Assembly: GCA_050251035.1 (NCBI GenBank)
Contig: JBFWNN010000006.1
Coordinates: 1 to 64,000, forward strand
Direction: 5' to 3'
Length of the DNA stretch: 64,000 nucleotides
Source of the DNA: Taklimakanibacter sp050251035
GTDB taxonomy: Bacteria; Pseudomonadota; Alphaproteobacteria; Rhizobiales; Aestuariivirgaceae
The position numbers were made by a program, and so were the translations under genes. Positions within the stretch are counted from its first letter, which is position 1. The number at the start of each line of letters is the position of its first letter. The notes beneath the pieces were generated by a model. It was not told the origin of the DNA and ran no database searches. It saw only the letters and a program-made list of their open reading frames with translations. Shown one piece after another: positions 10,433-17,794 of this stretch.

Positions 10433-11202
10433 TCTTGGCGAGCCCACGCATAGCCGTCCTCACGGTTCCCTCGCCGCAGTCCTGGATCATCATCAACGCA
10501 CTGGTGAAGCAGTTCGGGCCGGTGACGATCGTGGCCGAGCAGCGCGAATCGAAGCTCGCGCTGATCCGCAAGCGGATGCGCCGGCTCGATGCGGTCACCG
10601 TCATGGGCCAGATCGGCTTCGTCCTGTTCCAGAAGCTCCTGGCGCGCCGCTCGGGGCCGCGGATCAAGGCGATCGTCGCCGAGCATGGCCTCGATCCCGA
10701 GCCCAATGCCGCCTGTGAGCTGTTGCCGGTAGGCTCGGTCAACAGCATGGCCTGTCGCGCCGCGCTCGCCATGCTGAAGCCCGATGTCGTCCTGGTCATC
10801 GGCACGCGCATCATCGGCAAGCAGACGCTCGCCAGCGTCGCCGCGCCGGTGATCAACTTCCATTCCGGCATCAATCCGAAATATCGCGGGCAGGCCGGCG
10901 GCTATTGGGCGCTGGCTTCGGACGATCCGGAAAATGCCGGGGTGACCGTCCATCTCGTGGACGAAGGCGTGGACACCGGCGCGGTGCTCTACCAGACGCA
11001 TTTCACGGCGACCCGCGAGGACAATTTCATCACCTATTTCTACATCCAGGCGGCGGTCGGCCTGCCGGTGACGATCAAAGCCGTCGAGGACGCGCTGTCC
11101 GACCGCCTGCGGCCGGTCAAGGTGGACCTGCCATCGCAGCAATTCTACCATCCGACCCTGTGGTTCTATCTGTGGACCGCCTGGCGCAAAGGCGTGTGGT
11201 AA
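10429..11202 (+). CDS. Formyltransferase-fold protein coupled to ppc
   Basis: 257 residues with the formyltransferase catalytic triad: N143 and H145 in INFHSGINPKYRG, and D182 in VDEGVDTG. The product is shorter than methionyl-tRNA formyltransferase and lacks its C-terminal domain. The N-terminal half (RIAVLTVPSPQSWIIINALV) is not a standard THF-binding start and includes a basic helix. It may N-formylate a small substrate such as an amino sugar or amine. GTG at 10429 was chosen because it forms a GTGA overlap with the ppc stop and gives the Rossmann-like beginning; the earlier in-frame ATG at 10249 lies within ppc. Confidence 0.75.
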   Translation: MILASPRIAVLTVPSPQSWIIINALVKQFGPVTIVAEQRESKLALIRKRMRRLDAVTVMGQIGFVLFQKLLARRSGPRIKAIVAEHGLDPEPNAACELLPVGSVNSMACRAALAMLKPDVVLVIGTRIIGKQTLASVAAPVINFHSGINPKYRGQAGGYWALASDDPENAGVTVHLVDEGVDTGAVLYQTHFTATREDNFITYFYIQAAVGLPVTIKAVEDALSDRLRPVKVDLPSQQFYHPTLWFYLWTAWRKGVW

Positions 11203-11203
11203 C

Positions 11204-11587
11204 CTACTTGAACGCCTCGTCGATCGGGACCTTGTAGGCATTGGCCAGGCGGTTGGTCATGTTGGCGAGCCCCGTCACCGCATAGACCTCGCGGATCATC
11301 TCCTCGCTCGCCCCTTTCTGGCGGGCGCCCGCGGTATGGCTCGCCATGCAGTACTCGCATCCATTGGTGATCGAGACGGCGACGTAGATCAGCTCCTTGG
11401 TGAGGGGATCGAGCGCGCCGGGCGCCATCATGTCCTTGAGGCTCTCCCAGACATGCCGCAGCATGCGAGGGTCATGGGCCAGATATTTCCAGAAGTTGTT
11501 CACATCCGCGACCTCGCGGGTCTTCTTGATGTCGTCGAAGACGGCACGCACCTCGGCGCTGGCGTTTTCATAGGCGATCGGCTGCAC
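11204..11587 (-). CDS. AhpD-like carboxymuconolactone decarboxylase family protein
   Basis: 127 residues, all-helical. The redox motif CEYCMASH (C-x2-C followed by His) matches alkylhydroperoxidase D-like proteins, where the cysteine pair and histidine relay protons and electrons to reduce peroxides. The surrounding sequence (ELIYVAVSITNGCEYC) fits the CMD domain. Residues before the motif form the usual packing helices. It is convergent with the formyltransferase gene, with a 1-base gap, and divergent from the OmpA-family gene. Substrate is unknown; a general peroxide-stress role is an inference from the family. Confidence 0.85.
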   Translation of the reverse strand: MQPIAYENASAEVRAVFDDIKKTREVADVNNFWKYLAHDPRMLRHVWESLKDMMAPGALDPLTKELIYVAVSITNGCEYCMASHTAGARQKGASEEMIREVYAVTGLANMTNRLANAYKVPIDEAFK

Positions 11588-11699
11588 AACGAGCTCCCTT
11601 GGCTGTCCAATTCCGCCTCAAACTATCACGCCATCCTCTAATTTTCGTCATATTGCTGGAGCCTATGGGGGTGTTGTGCGGAAAAGTGGAGGGCTACGC

Positions 11700-13838
11700 A
11701 TGAAAAAGACCGTCATCACCCTTGCCGCGGCATTGATGCTCGGAACGTCCTGGGCCGCTTTCGCCCAGGATCAGGAGTCGAACGATGCTCCCGTGATTGT
11801 TCCCGACGGCCAGCCGGCGGCCCAGGGCGACGAGCAACCCACCAAGAAGCGCAAGAAGAAGGAACGCGCGGAGCAACAGGACTCTGTCCAGTCGCAGGGC
11901 GACGAGCAGGCCGAACAGCCGGTCAAGAAACGCAAGAAGAGGGAACAGGCCGAGCAGTCGCAGGACGCAGGCTCCGCACAGGCAGAAGAGCAGACCGAGC
12001 AGCCGGTGAAGAAGCGCAAGAAGAGGGAGCAGGCCGAGCAGGGTCAGGAACTCGATCAGCAGCCGGTCGGCGAGCAAACCGAGCAGCCGGTCAAGAAGCG
12101 GAAAAAGAAGGAACAGGCCGAGCAGCCGCAAGATTCAGACCCATCGCAGGCGGTCGAAGAGCAGACCGAGCAGCCGGTCAAGAAACGTAAAAAGAAAGAA
12201 CAGGCCGAGCAAGGGCAGGAAACCGACCAGCAGCCGACCGACGCGCAGGCGGAGCAGCCGGTCAAGAAGCGCAAGAAGAAGGAGCAGGCTGAGCAGCCGG
12301 TCGATCAGACCCAGCCTCCCTCCGATCAGACCACGGGCCAGCCGCAGCCGGAACAACCTGTGGCGGGCGAGGGTCCCTCGGAGGTGACGCAGTATCTCTC
12401 CGATACGCGCTCCGTGAAGGAACTCTCCGATGAAGAGTTGGCGCAGCGCGCCAAAGCCGGCCGTGACCTTTCGCGAATGAAGGGCTTGTCGGAGGACACG
12501 CGGCGCAAGCTTGCTGCCGAGGGCAGGAAAGCGCGCGCCGAGGCCCTGGCACGACAGCAGGGCAAGGGCGATCAGGGTCAGCCGACCGCCGAAGTGCCGG
12601 CAGGCGAGCAGCCGGCAACGGGCGAAGCCACGAAAGGCGATCAGGCGCCGTCAGGTGAAGGCCAGACGGGGCAGCCGACCGATCAGGCCAATCAGCCGAC
12701 GATCAATCCCGACAAGAAGGATGTGCAGAAGCTCGACGGCAACAAGGCGTCGCCGGAAGCGGAAGCCAAGGCCAAGGCCTATCTGGATGACACGCGTCCC
12801 GCCGACCAGCTCAACGAGGACGAGTTGCGCGACCGGCTCGAAGGCATGCGCGCGCTGATGGCCGGCAATGAGCTTTCGCGCGACAGCGAACGGGCGCTGC
12901 GCCGCAAGCTCAGGGCCGAGCGCGATATCCTGCGCAACCGCGTCGCCAAGAAGGTGGTGGTCGAGGAAAAGAAGCGGGATGACGAACTGCCGGGCAAGCC
13001 GCGCCGCCGCGACCGCGACGAGCGCAAATGGGACAATTGGGCCGAGCGCGACATCCTGCGCGACCGGCGCCGCTCGGAGGATCTCGAGGAAGGCGAACTG
13101 CGCCGGCGCATCGATATCTACCGTGTGGCCATCTATGACGACCGCTATGACGACGAGGAACGAGCCTATTGGCGCGACATGATGGAGCGCGACCGCCGCT
13201 ATCTGCGCGACCGCATGGTCGGGGACCGGCGCGAGCGCGAGCGCTATTGGCGCGACCGGCGTGACCGCAACGAGCTCAACATCGACATCAATATCGATCT
13301 GGGCGCCGACCGCGAGCCCCGCGAAGCGGTGTTCATGGATGAGATCGACGATGAGGAACTCGAGGACTACCTGGTGGCGGCGCCGCGCCGCAAGATCGAG
13401 CGCCGCTACACGATCGAGGAGATCGAGGAGGAGCCGGAGGTACGCACCGCGATGCCCGCCATCGAAGTCGACAACATCCACTTCGGCTTCAACGAGTCCT
13501 TCGTGCGCGAGGAGGAGGTCGAGAATCTCGACCGTATCGCCGAGGTGATCGAGAAGATCCTGGCCGCCCATCCGGGCGAGGTCTTCATGATCGAGGGCCA
13601 TACCGACGCGGTCGGCGGAGATGCCTATAACCTGAAGCTGTCGCGGGAGCGGGCCCAGGCCGTCAGGAAGGCGCTGACCACTTACTATGTCATCCCGGTC
13701 AGGAACCTGAAGGCGGTGGGTTATGGCGAGCGCTATCTCAAGATACCGACCTCGGATGCCGAGGAGGAGAACCGGCGCGTGTCGCTGAGGCGGGTGACCC
13801 CGCTGGTCGGCGAGGCGCAGGCGGCCGAGGTGGAATAG
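11700..13838 (+). CDS. Repeat-rich OmpA-family envelope protein
   Basis: 712 residues from ATG 11700, behind a strong ribosome site (GGAGGG). An in-frame start at 11676 would put 8 residues before the signal peptide MKKTVITLAAALMLG. Residues 45-199 carry six copies of a lysine-rich unit, EQPVKKRKKKEQAEQ. Residues about 230-510 carry three divergent copies of a roughly 55-residue helical unit beginning with YLSDTRSVKELSDEEL or a variant. An Arg/Asp-rich linker follows, then an OmpA peptidoglycan-binding domain from about 587 (IHFGFNESF, IEGHTDAVGG, NRRVSLRR). It should tether to peptidoglycan; the basic repeats may bind an acidic envelope polymer, which is inference. Confidence 0.85.
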   Translation: MKKTVITLAAALMLGTSWAAFAQDQESNDAPVIVPDGQPAAQGDEQPTKKRKKKERAEQQDSVQSQGDEQAEQPVKKRKKREQAEQSQDAGSAQAEEQTEQPVKKRKKREQAEQGQELDQQPVGEQTEQPVKKRKKKEQAEQPQDSDPSQAVEEQTEQPVKKRKKKEQAEQGQETDQQPTDAQAEQPVKKRKKKEQAEQPVDQTQPPSDQTTGQPQPEQPVAGEGPSEVTQYLSDTRSVKELSDEELAQRAKAGRDLSRMKGLSEDTRRKLAAEGRKARAEALARQQGKGDQGQPTAEVPAGEQPATGEATKGDQAPSGEGQTGQPTDQANQPTINPDKKDVQKLDGNKASPEAEAKAKAYLDDTRPADQLNEDELRDRLEGMRALMAGNELSRDSERALRRKLRAERDILRNRVAKKVVVEEKKRDDELPGKPRRRDRDERKWDNWAERDILRDRRRSEDLEEGELRRRIDIYRVAIYDDRYDDEERAYWRDMMERDRRYLRDRMVGDRRERERYWRDRRDRNELNIDINIDLGADREPREAVFMDEIDDEELEDYLVAAPRRKIERRYTIEEIEEEPEVRTAMPAIEVDNIHFGFNESFVREEEVENLDRIAEVIEKILAAHPGEVFMIEGHTDAVGGDAYNLKLSRERAQAVRKALTTYYVIPVRNLKAVGYGERYLKIPTSDAEEENRRVSLRRVTPLVGEAQAAEVE
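11832..12296 (+). repeat. Six tandem coding repeats (KKRKKK units)
   Basis: Six in-frame copies of a 15-residue block (EQP, then V or T, then KKRKK, K or R, E, Q or R, AEQ), separated by variable Gln/Asp-rich spacers of about 8 to 17 residues. DNA identity between copies is high (CAGCCGGTCAAGAAGCGCAA-like blocks), so the region is open to copy-number change by slippage or recombination. Confidence 0.9.
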
Positions 13839-13893
13839 ACCGGCAGGCCGGACCGCCGGGGCCACCGGCCGGCTCCACCGCTACTTGAAGCCT

Positions 13894-13924
13894 CTTCGGG
13901 CCGCCGCTATAAGGCGGCCCGAAG
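13894..13924 (+). terminator. Strong hairpin after the OmpA-family gene
   Basis: CTTCGGGCCGCC (13894-13905) pairs perfectly over 12 bases with GGCGGCCCGAAG (13913-13924) across a 7-base loop. It is followed by CTTTG, a weak T tract. It lies between the OmpA-family stop and ndk, so it probably separates the two transcripts. Confidence 0.75.
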
Positions 13925-13956
13925 CTTTGAAATATGGCTCAAACAAGGGGATTTCC

Positions 13957-14379
13957 ATGGCCAAGGAGCGCACGCTCTCCATCATCAAGCCGGACGCGAC
14001 ACGGCGCAATCTGACCGGCGCCGTCAATGCCAAGATCGAAGCCGCGGGTCTGCGGATCATCGGCCAGAAGCGCGTGAAGTGGAAGAAGAAGGACGCCGAG
14101 GCCTTCTACAAGGTGCACAAGGATCGCCCCTTCTACAAGGACCTGGTCAAGTTCATGACCTCGGGCCCGATCGTCATCCAGGTCCTCGAGGGCGACAATG
14201 CCGTCACCAAGTACCGCGACGTGATGGGTGCCACGAACCCGGCCAATGCCGCCGCCGGCACCATCCGCAAGGAATTCGCGGAATCGATCGAAGCCAATTC
14301 CGTCCATGGCTCCGACAGCGCGGAGAACGCCAAGAAGGAGATCAAGCTCTGCTTCAAGGCGGCGGAGGTCGTAGGCTGA
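13957..14379 (+). CDS. ndk: Nucleoside-diphosphate kinase
   Basis: 140 residues, the usual length. It starts ERTLSIIKPDATRRNLTG, has the nucleotide-site TNPANAAAGTIRKEF, and carries the catalytic phospho-histidine H117 in NSVHGSDS. It transfers the gamma phosphate of ATP to nucleoside diphosphates through phosphohistidine in the cytosol, feeding nucleotide pools. ATG 13957 was chosen for the AAGGGG ribosome site and the family start; the in-frame ATG at 13885 falls in the terminator region. It is followed after 4 bases by a membrane protein gene. Confidence 0.97.
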   Translation: MAKERTLSIIKPDATRRNLTGAVNAKIEAAGLRIIGQKRVKWKKKDAEAFYKVHKDRPFYKDLVKFMTSGPIVIQVLEGDNAVTKYRDVMGATNPANAAAGTIRKEFAESIEANSVHGSDSAENAKKEIKLCFKAAEVVG

Positions 14380-14383
14380 GCCC

Positions 14384-14869
14384 ATGTGGGTCGTCGTTTA
14401 TATACTCTCGATCGTCCTGGTGAACTGGCTGTTCGTGGCCGTGGCGCCGTGGCCGACGGTATTCGGCGACCTCTATCTGGCCAATCTGGTGGTCGGCTTC
14501 GTCTTCGTGCTGCGCGACTATGGCCAGCGCCAGGCCGGCCACAAGATCCTGCTGGCGACGCTCGCCGCCGGCATCATCACCTATTTCATGGTCGATCCGG
14601 CAATCGCGCTGGCCAGCATCACCGCCTTCGTCCTGTCGGAAATGACCGATTGGGCGATCTATTCCTTCACCCGGCGCCCGCTGCAGCAGCGCATCCTGCT
14701 GTCGAGCCTGGTGGCGGTGCCGCTCGACACGCTGGCTTTCCAGTATCTCGCGAACTATTTGACCCCCGCCGCCTTCACGACCGAAGTCCTCAGCAAGGCG
14801 CTCGGCGTCGTCATCGTCTGGTACCTGCTCAAGATGCGGGCCGGCAACACGCCAGCCGCGGCGCTGTAG
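14384..14869 (+). CDS. VUT family membrane protein (possible queuosine precursor transporter)
   Basis: 161 residues with about five membrane helices. The segment LANLVVGFVFVLRDYGQRQAG and the later SEMTDWAIYSF match my memory of the VUT/YhhQ family, whose characterised members import queuosine precursors (preQ0/preQ1). The start ATG at 14384 lies 4 bases after the ndk stop, so the gene is probably in the same transcript. No preQ1 riboswitch-like structure is visible in the short gap. The transport substrate is inferred from the family only. Confidence 0.65.
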   Translation: MWVVVYILSIVLVNWLFVAVAPWPTVFGDLYLANLVVGFVFVLRDYGQRQAGHKILLATLAAGIITYFMVDPAIALASITAFVLSEMTDWAIYSFTRRPLQQRILLSSLVAVPLDTLAFQYLANYLTPAAFTTEVLSKALGVVIVWYLLKMRAGNTPAAAL

Positions 14870-15310
14870 CGGGCGGCCCGTTTGCGGGCAGGGCTATCAC
14901 GTGCACACATCTTGCGAGGCGCCTGGGCTTTGCCTCGCCCCGCATTCACACATCGTATCGAACGCGGTTCGTTGTCGATCCCCTCTCCCCCTGCGGGGGG
15001 GTATAGTGATAAGCCAGAATTTGAACATCGATGACTACACCCGGTCAATTTCTAAGAATGAACGTAAAATGACTGCTGAATGGGTATGACGGAGCAACTG
15101 AATTGGAGAATGCCGCGCCATGAACCTATCCTGATCCACGCCAGCTTCCCGGCCTACTGGTGACTTTTTGCCGGAACTCTGGCGGCAAATGGGCTGGGGC
15201 CATTGCATACGAAGCCTGGCCAGCTTCCCACCCGCTGGTGGCTCTCTCCGGGTCGCTGGCGAGCATCGGGAAATGGCAGTTCGCCTGCAAAGTTGTGGTC
15301 CGTCCGCCCT
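14870..15310. other. Non-coding left border of an AT-richer island, with degenerate repeats
   Basis: No convincing gene. Composition falls from about 15000 onward. Two diverged direct copies are visible: GCCAGCTTCCCGGCCTACTG near 15140 and GCCAGCTTCCCACCCGCTGG near 15219, about 79 bases apart, each followed by a related tail of about 40 bases. Read on the minus strand they give similar short peptides (DPERATSGWEAG and PEFRQKVTSRPGSW), so they may be the relic of a repeated coding unit. The 3' edge adjoins the ribbon-helix-helix gene. Confidence 0.5.
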
Positions 15311-15937
15311 CTAGTCCTGGAGCCAACCCTTTTTCATGCCATCCATCCACACCATGACAGCATATTGATCAGCCGAGATGTTGGACGTGTTGCTATTCCA
15401 ACTGACCTGTCCGGATTTCAGAGCCTCGGAAAAGGCCGAACAGACGATTGGCGCGTCCAGTCCATGCTGCTTTACCAGCTTGCGCATAAAGTCGCGTTGC
15501 CCGTGTGGCAAAATTATCGCAAAGGCGTTTGCCGCTCGGTCGATTATTTCCTGTATGCTGGGCAAGCCGTTGCGGAACTGCTCCGGCGTGTGGGCCGCAT
15601 AAACCTTGATAAATTCGTCAACCGATCCATAGGTCTCGGCAACCCGACGCTGCACGACAGTAAGCATCTGGGAGCCGCGCTCCGGCCAATTGTGCGCATC
15701 GAACATAAGGCCCAAGCCCTGATAATATTCGCGGGCAATCCGGGCGATCTCCTTAGCGTCCCATCCGGGCGGGCGCTCGCTTGCCACCGCGACCCCGTTG
15801 GCATCCGCCGTCAGTCCGGCGAATAGCAGGGCTTGGATAGCGTCGGACCGAGTCACCTCTTTGGCGGCGGCATAGTTGTCAACTTCCGCCAACAGGTCTT
15901 CTTTAATGCGGGTTGAAATCATTTTAGTGGGGGACAT
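15311..15937 (-). CDS. Ribbon-helix-helix N-terminal protein of unknown family
   Basis: 208 residues from ATG 15937, which has a good ribosome site (GAAGGGAAG). Residues about 5-45 (MISTRIKEDLLAEVDNYA and following) look like a CopG/Arc ribbon-helix-helix DNA-binding unit. The following 150 residues are unfamiliar: a helical part (EIARIAREYYQGLGLMF), a QRRVAETYGSVDEFIKVY segment and a Trp-rich C-terminus. Codon use is less GC-rich than in neighbours, which suggests transfer. Its promoter carries a palindrome over the -10 box, consistent with autorepression. It is divergent from the nuclease-like gene. It could be an antitoxin fused to an effector domain or a plain regulator. Confidence 0.7.
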   Translation of the reverse strand: MSPTKMISTRIKEDLLAEVDNYAAAKEVTRSDAIQALLFAGLTADANGVAVASERPPGWDAKEIARIAREYYQGLGLMFDAHNWPERGSQMLTVVQRRVAETYGSVDEFIKVYAAHTPEQFRNGLPSIQEIIDRAANAFAIILPHGQRDFMRKLVKQHGLDAPIVCSAFSEALKSGQVSWNSNTSNISADQYAVMVWMDGMKKGWLQD

Positions 15938-15957
15938 TTGACTTCCCTTCAGCTTTT

Positions 15958-16004
15958 GTATTACCAATTCGTAGTGTATTACGTTGTAATACGCTTACTG
16001 TCAA
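15958..16004 (-). promoter_or_regulatory. Sigma70-type promoter with palindromic operator
   Basis: Read on the minus strand: TTGACA (15999-16004), a 17-base spacer, then TAATAC (15976-15981), close to ideal. The -10 box is embedded in the perfect palindrome GTATTAC-GTT-GTAATAC (15976-15992), and a further GTATTAC lies at 15958-15964, 18 bases from the first. The predicted transcript start is about 30 bases upstream of the ribbon-helix-helix ATG. Repeated half-sites over a -10 box are typical of autorepression by such proteins. Confidence 0.75.
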
Positions 16005-16050
16005 GGGGACGGGGCGTGGAATCCATGAGTGGGGATACTGAATTCCACGG

Positions 16051-16104
16051 ATGACTTGGGACAGCAGCAGAGGAGGGAGTTGAACCCTCCCCTTCTCAAG
16101 TCAT
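16051..16104. repeat. Compound inverted repeat with a tRNA/tmRNA-like T-loop
   Basis: Outer arms ATGACTTG (16051-16058) and CAAGTCAT (16097-16104) are perfectly complementary over 8 bases. Inside, GGAGGG (16072-16077) pairs with CCCTCC (16085-16090) around a 7-base loop. On the minus strand the loop reads TTCAACT, the T-loop consensus of tRNA and tmRNA. No D or anticodon arm and no CCA-ended acceptor stem can be fitted. It may be an attachment-site relic, a structured leader or a protein-binding site. Confidence 0.55.
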
Positions 16105-16158
16105 GCCCGTTGAAAACTCAGAAACTTAAGTAGTTTCAAATATTTAAATAACGGATTT

Positions 16159-16178
16159 GTTTGTAGAATAGTTTGTAG
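16159..16178 (+). repeat. Paired 8-base direct repeats upstream of the nuclease-like gene
   Basis: GTTTGTAG occurs at 16159-16166 and again at 16171-16178, a 12-base period, in an AT-rich stretch about 85 bases upstream of ATG 16263. This could be an operator or part of a promoter; the best -10 candidate nearby is weak. Confidence 0.4.
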
Positions 16179-16262
16179 TTATGTCTCGACTGAGGGCCCG
16201 CCCATCGACCTCAGCGTACCGTCAATAACTGCCGTTGCAACCCTCGTCCCGCACCTGCAATC

Positions 16263-17183
16263 ATGAGATTTGCAGCGGGGCGGCTCCCATCAATGTTCAA
16301 CTCTCTTCCGAAGTCGGTACGTACTCACGTCAAAAACGTTTTCAAGAGAGCAAATAATCGGGTCTCAAGGAACCTGACGCTGGACCCGAATTCACACGAA
16401 CCGTATTTGGACCAAGTTCTGATTGGATCGCTATCGGGAAGCGCCCCCAGATACATTCACATTGACGATATTGAGGTGACGATTACAGCACACTTTCTTG
16501 GAAGCCGTGCCCTGCATGGCCGAAAGGAAGTTGCAGACATTGCGATACTAGCATCACTGACGCAGTATGGCAGAACTCAAGAGAAGATCGCGCTAATACA
16601 AACAAAGCGACTTTACCCCGAGCCGGTCACAGGCCCCACAGCGGCAGGACACCGCAGCTACTACGAATTCAATGCTGACTGCGAATACAAAGCGCTTTTG
16701 CCCGCGTCTTCACAAGTCGATGCCATAGACAAATTCCACAAGGAACTCGGAGTAGACGTCTTTTACGGGCTTTATAATCCGGTCCAGTTTTTGTCTCCTG
16801 CTTACCCCTATCCGCTGGACTACCACGATACGACTGCCATCAATCAGGCGACGAATTGGATCGGCTGTCGGATCATGCCAGCGGCCGAAGTGCACGCGAC
16901 GCTGCACAAACTCGGAAGACAACCTAGCTATCACGAACTCTTCTTACCAAATGCCAAACTCAAAGATGGAAAACCCGCAACTGCGTGGAGACTAGAAACA
17001 TTCGTTGCCGGTGAGTTGATGAGGTGTCGCCAAGGTAACTTACTATCGAAAAGTCGGCATGCGAAAATTTATCGGCTATTGCTTGATCGCGAGCGGCCAA
17101 TTGCATCGCTTGTCGAGATCGCGGTGATTGATCGGCGGCCCGAATGGGCAATTACCGATGGCGGCTGGCAAGATTTGCGGTAA
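16263..17183 (+). CDS. Island protein with PD-(D/E)xK-like nuclease pattern
   Basis: 306 residues, family not recognised. The order of residues fits a restriction-endonuclease-like fold: E47 in a predicted helix (HEPYLDQVLIGSL), D92 at the end of a strand (VADIAIL), then Q113-x-K115 in the next strand (IALIQTKR). Mrr-type and several defence nucleases use the same D...QxK arrangement. No membrane segment or signal peptide is visible. Base composition is lower in GC than in neighbours, which supports horizontal origin. ATG 16263 lacks an obvious ribosome site; ATG 16293 is an alternative that drops 10 residues. The nuclease assignment is inference from residue pattern alone. Confidence 0.5.
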   Translation: MRFAAGRLPSMFNSLPKSVRTHVKNVFKRANNRVSRNLTLDPNSHEPYLDQVLIGSLSGSAPRYIHIDDIEVTITAHFLGSRALHGRKEVADIAILASLTQYGRTQEKIALIQTKRLYPEPVTGPTAAGHRSYYEFNADCEYKALLPASSQVDAIDKFHKELGVDVFYGLYNPVQFLSPAYPYPLDYHDTTAINQATNWIGCRIMPAAEVHATLHKLGRQPSYHELFLPNAKLKDGKPATAWRLETFVAGELMRCRQGNLLSKSRHAKIYRLLLDRERPIASLVEIAVIDRRPEWAITDGGWQDLR

Positions 17184-17371
17184 AACTCAAGTATCACGCT
17201 TTTTTGTTTGCTTTCCCCGGTTTTAGCAGATCGCTTTGCAGCGCAATGGGGCAATGGACTGGCAGAAGTTTGCAACAAACTTCTCCGCAAACTCAAAAAC
17301 TAGTATTCACCAGACATAATACGGCATTCGGTCGGAGACCAAACATACCGCGTGCGTGGACGGAGTTTTCA

Positions 17372-17570
17372 ATGACGAAGCAACCAAAGACTAGAGACCA
17401 ACTCGCTGAGTTAGTTTTGACCGAAGTTCGAAAAGTTGATGCTTGCGGGCAAGGCGAAGCCATATTCACCATCAGGGCATGATGAGAAGTTGATTCAAAA
17501 TGCAATGGTAATATTGGAGGGGTGCCTTAAGCTTGATACCGGCTTACAACATAGCTTCCAGAACGTTTAG
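17372..17570 (+). pseudogene. Small gene split by a frameshift
   Basis: From ATG 17372 the frame encodes MTKQPKTRDQLAELVLTEVR and continues to TGA at 17480-17482 (36 residues). A neighbouring frame then reads on coherently from about 17463 to TAG at 17568-17570, giving a helix DEKLIQNAMVILEGCLKL. Joined, they would make a protein of about 65 residues with a helical start and end. The start resembles small TRxEL-type proteins I recall from rhizobia. A single-base indel near 17455-17480 is the simplest explanation. Confidence 0.5.
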
Positions 17571-17605
17571 CGTCCTACCGTTCTTCACAAGCAACAGGAT
17601 CAAAA

Positions 17606-17722
17606 ATGACGGCACTGAGCAATGATGATGAAGAACGCGCCAAAATACGAAATGACTTTAGGCGCCTCGCAAGATGTGTGAATCTGATAACCTTGCGGGA
17701 GAGGGGGGATGGAGAGCGATAG
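17606..17722 (+). CDS. Small hypothetical protein
   Basis: 38 residues starting MTALSNDDEERAKIRNDFRR, charged and probably a single helix. ACAGGA lies seven bases before the ATG as a possible ribosome site. It sits at the right edge of the island and follows the frameshifted small gene. It could also be the truncated start of a longer lost gene; function is unknown. Confidence 0.35.
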   Translation: MTALSNDDEERAKIRNDFRRLARCVNLITLRERGDGER

Positions 17723-17794
17723 CGCTTCTATCAGCCTCATATGCGACGGCCGCGCGTTTGCGGGAGCCTGAAGCACCTTCTCTGCTTCAGTCGA

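Noticed and set aside
15126..15350. Minus-strand frame of 74 codons in the island border
   Set aside because: No ribosome site, and it overlaps the end of the RHH gene; treated as repeat relics only.
16040..16140. Complete tRNA gene around the T-arm-like hairpin
   Set aside because: No anticodon or D arm and no matching acceptor strand can be fitted on either strand.
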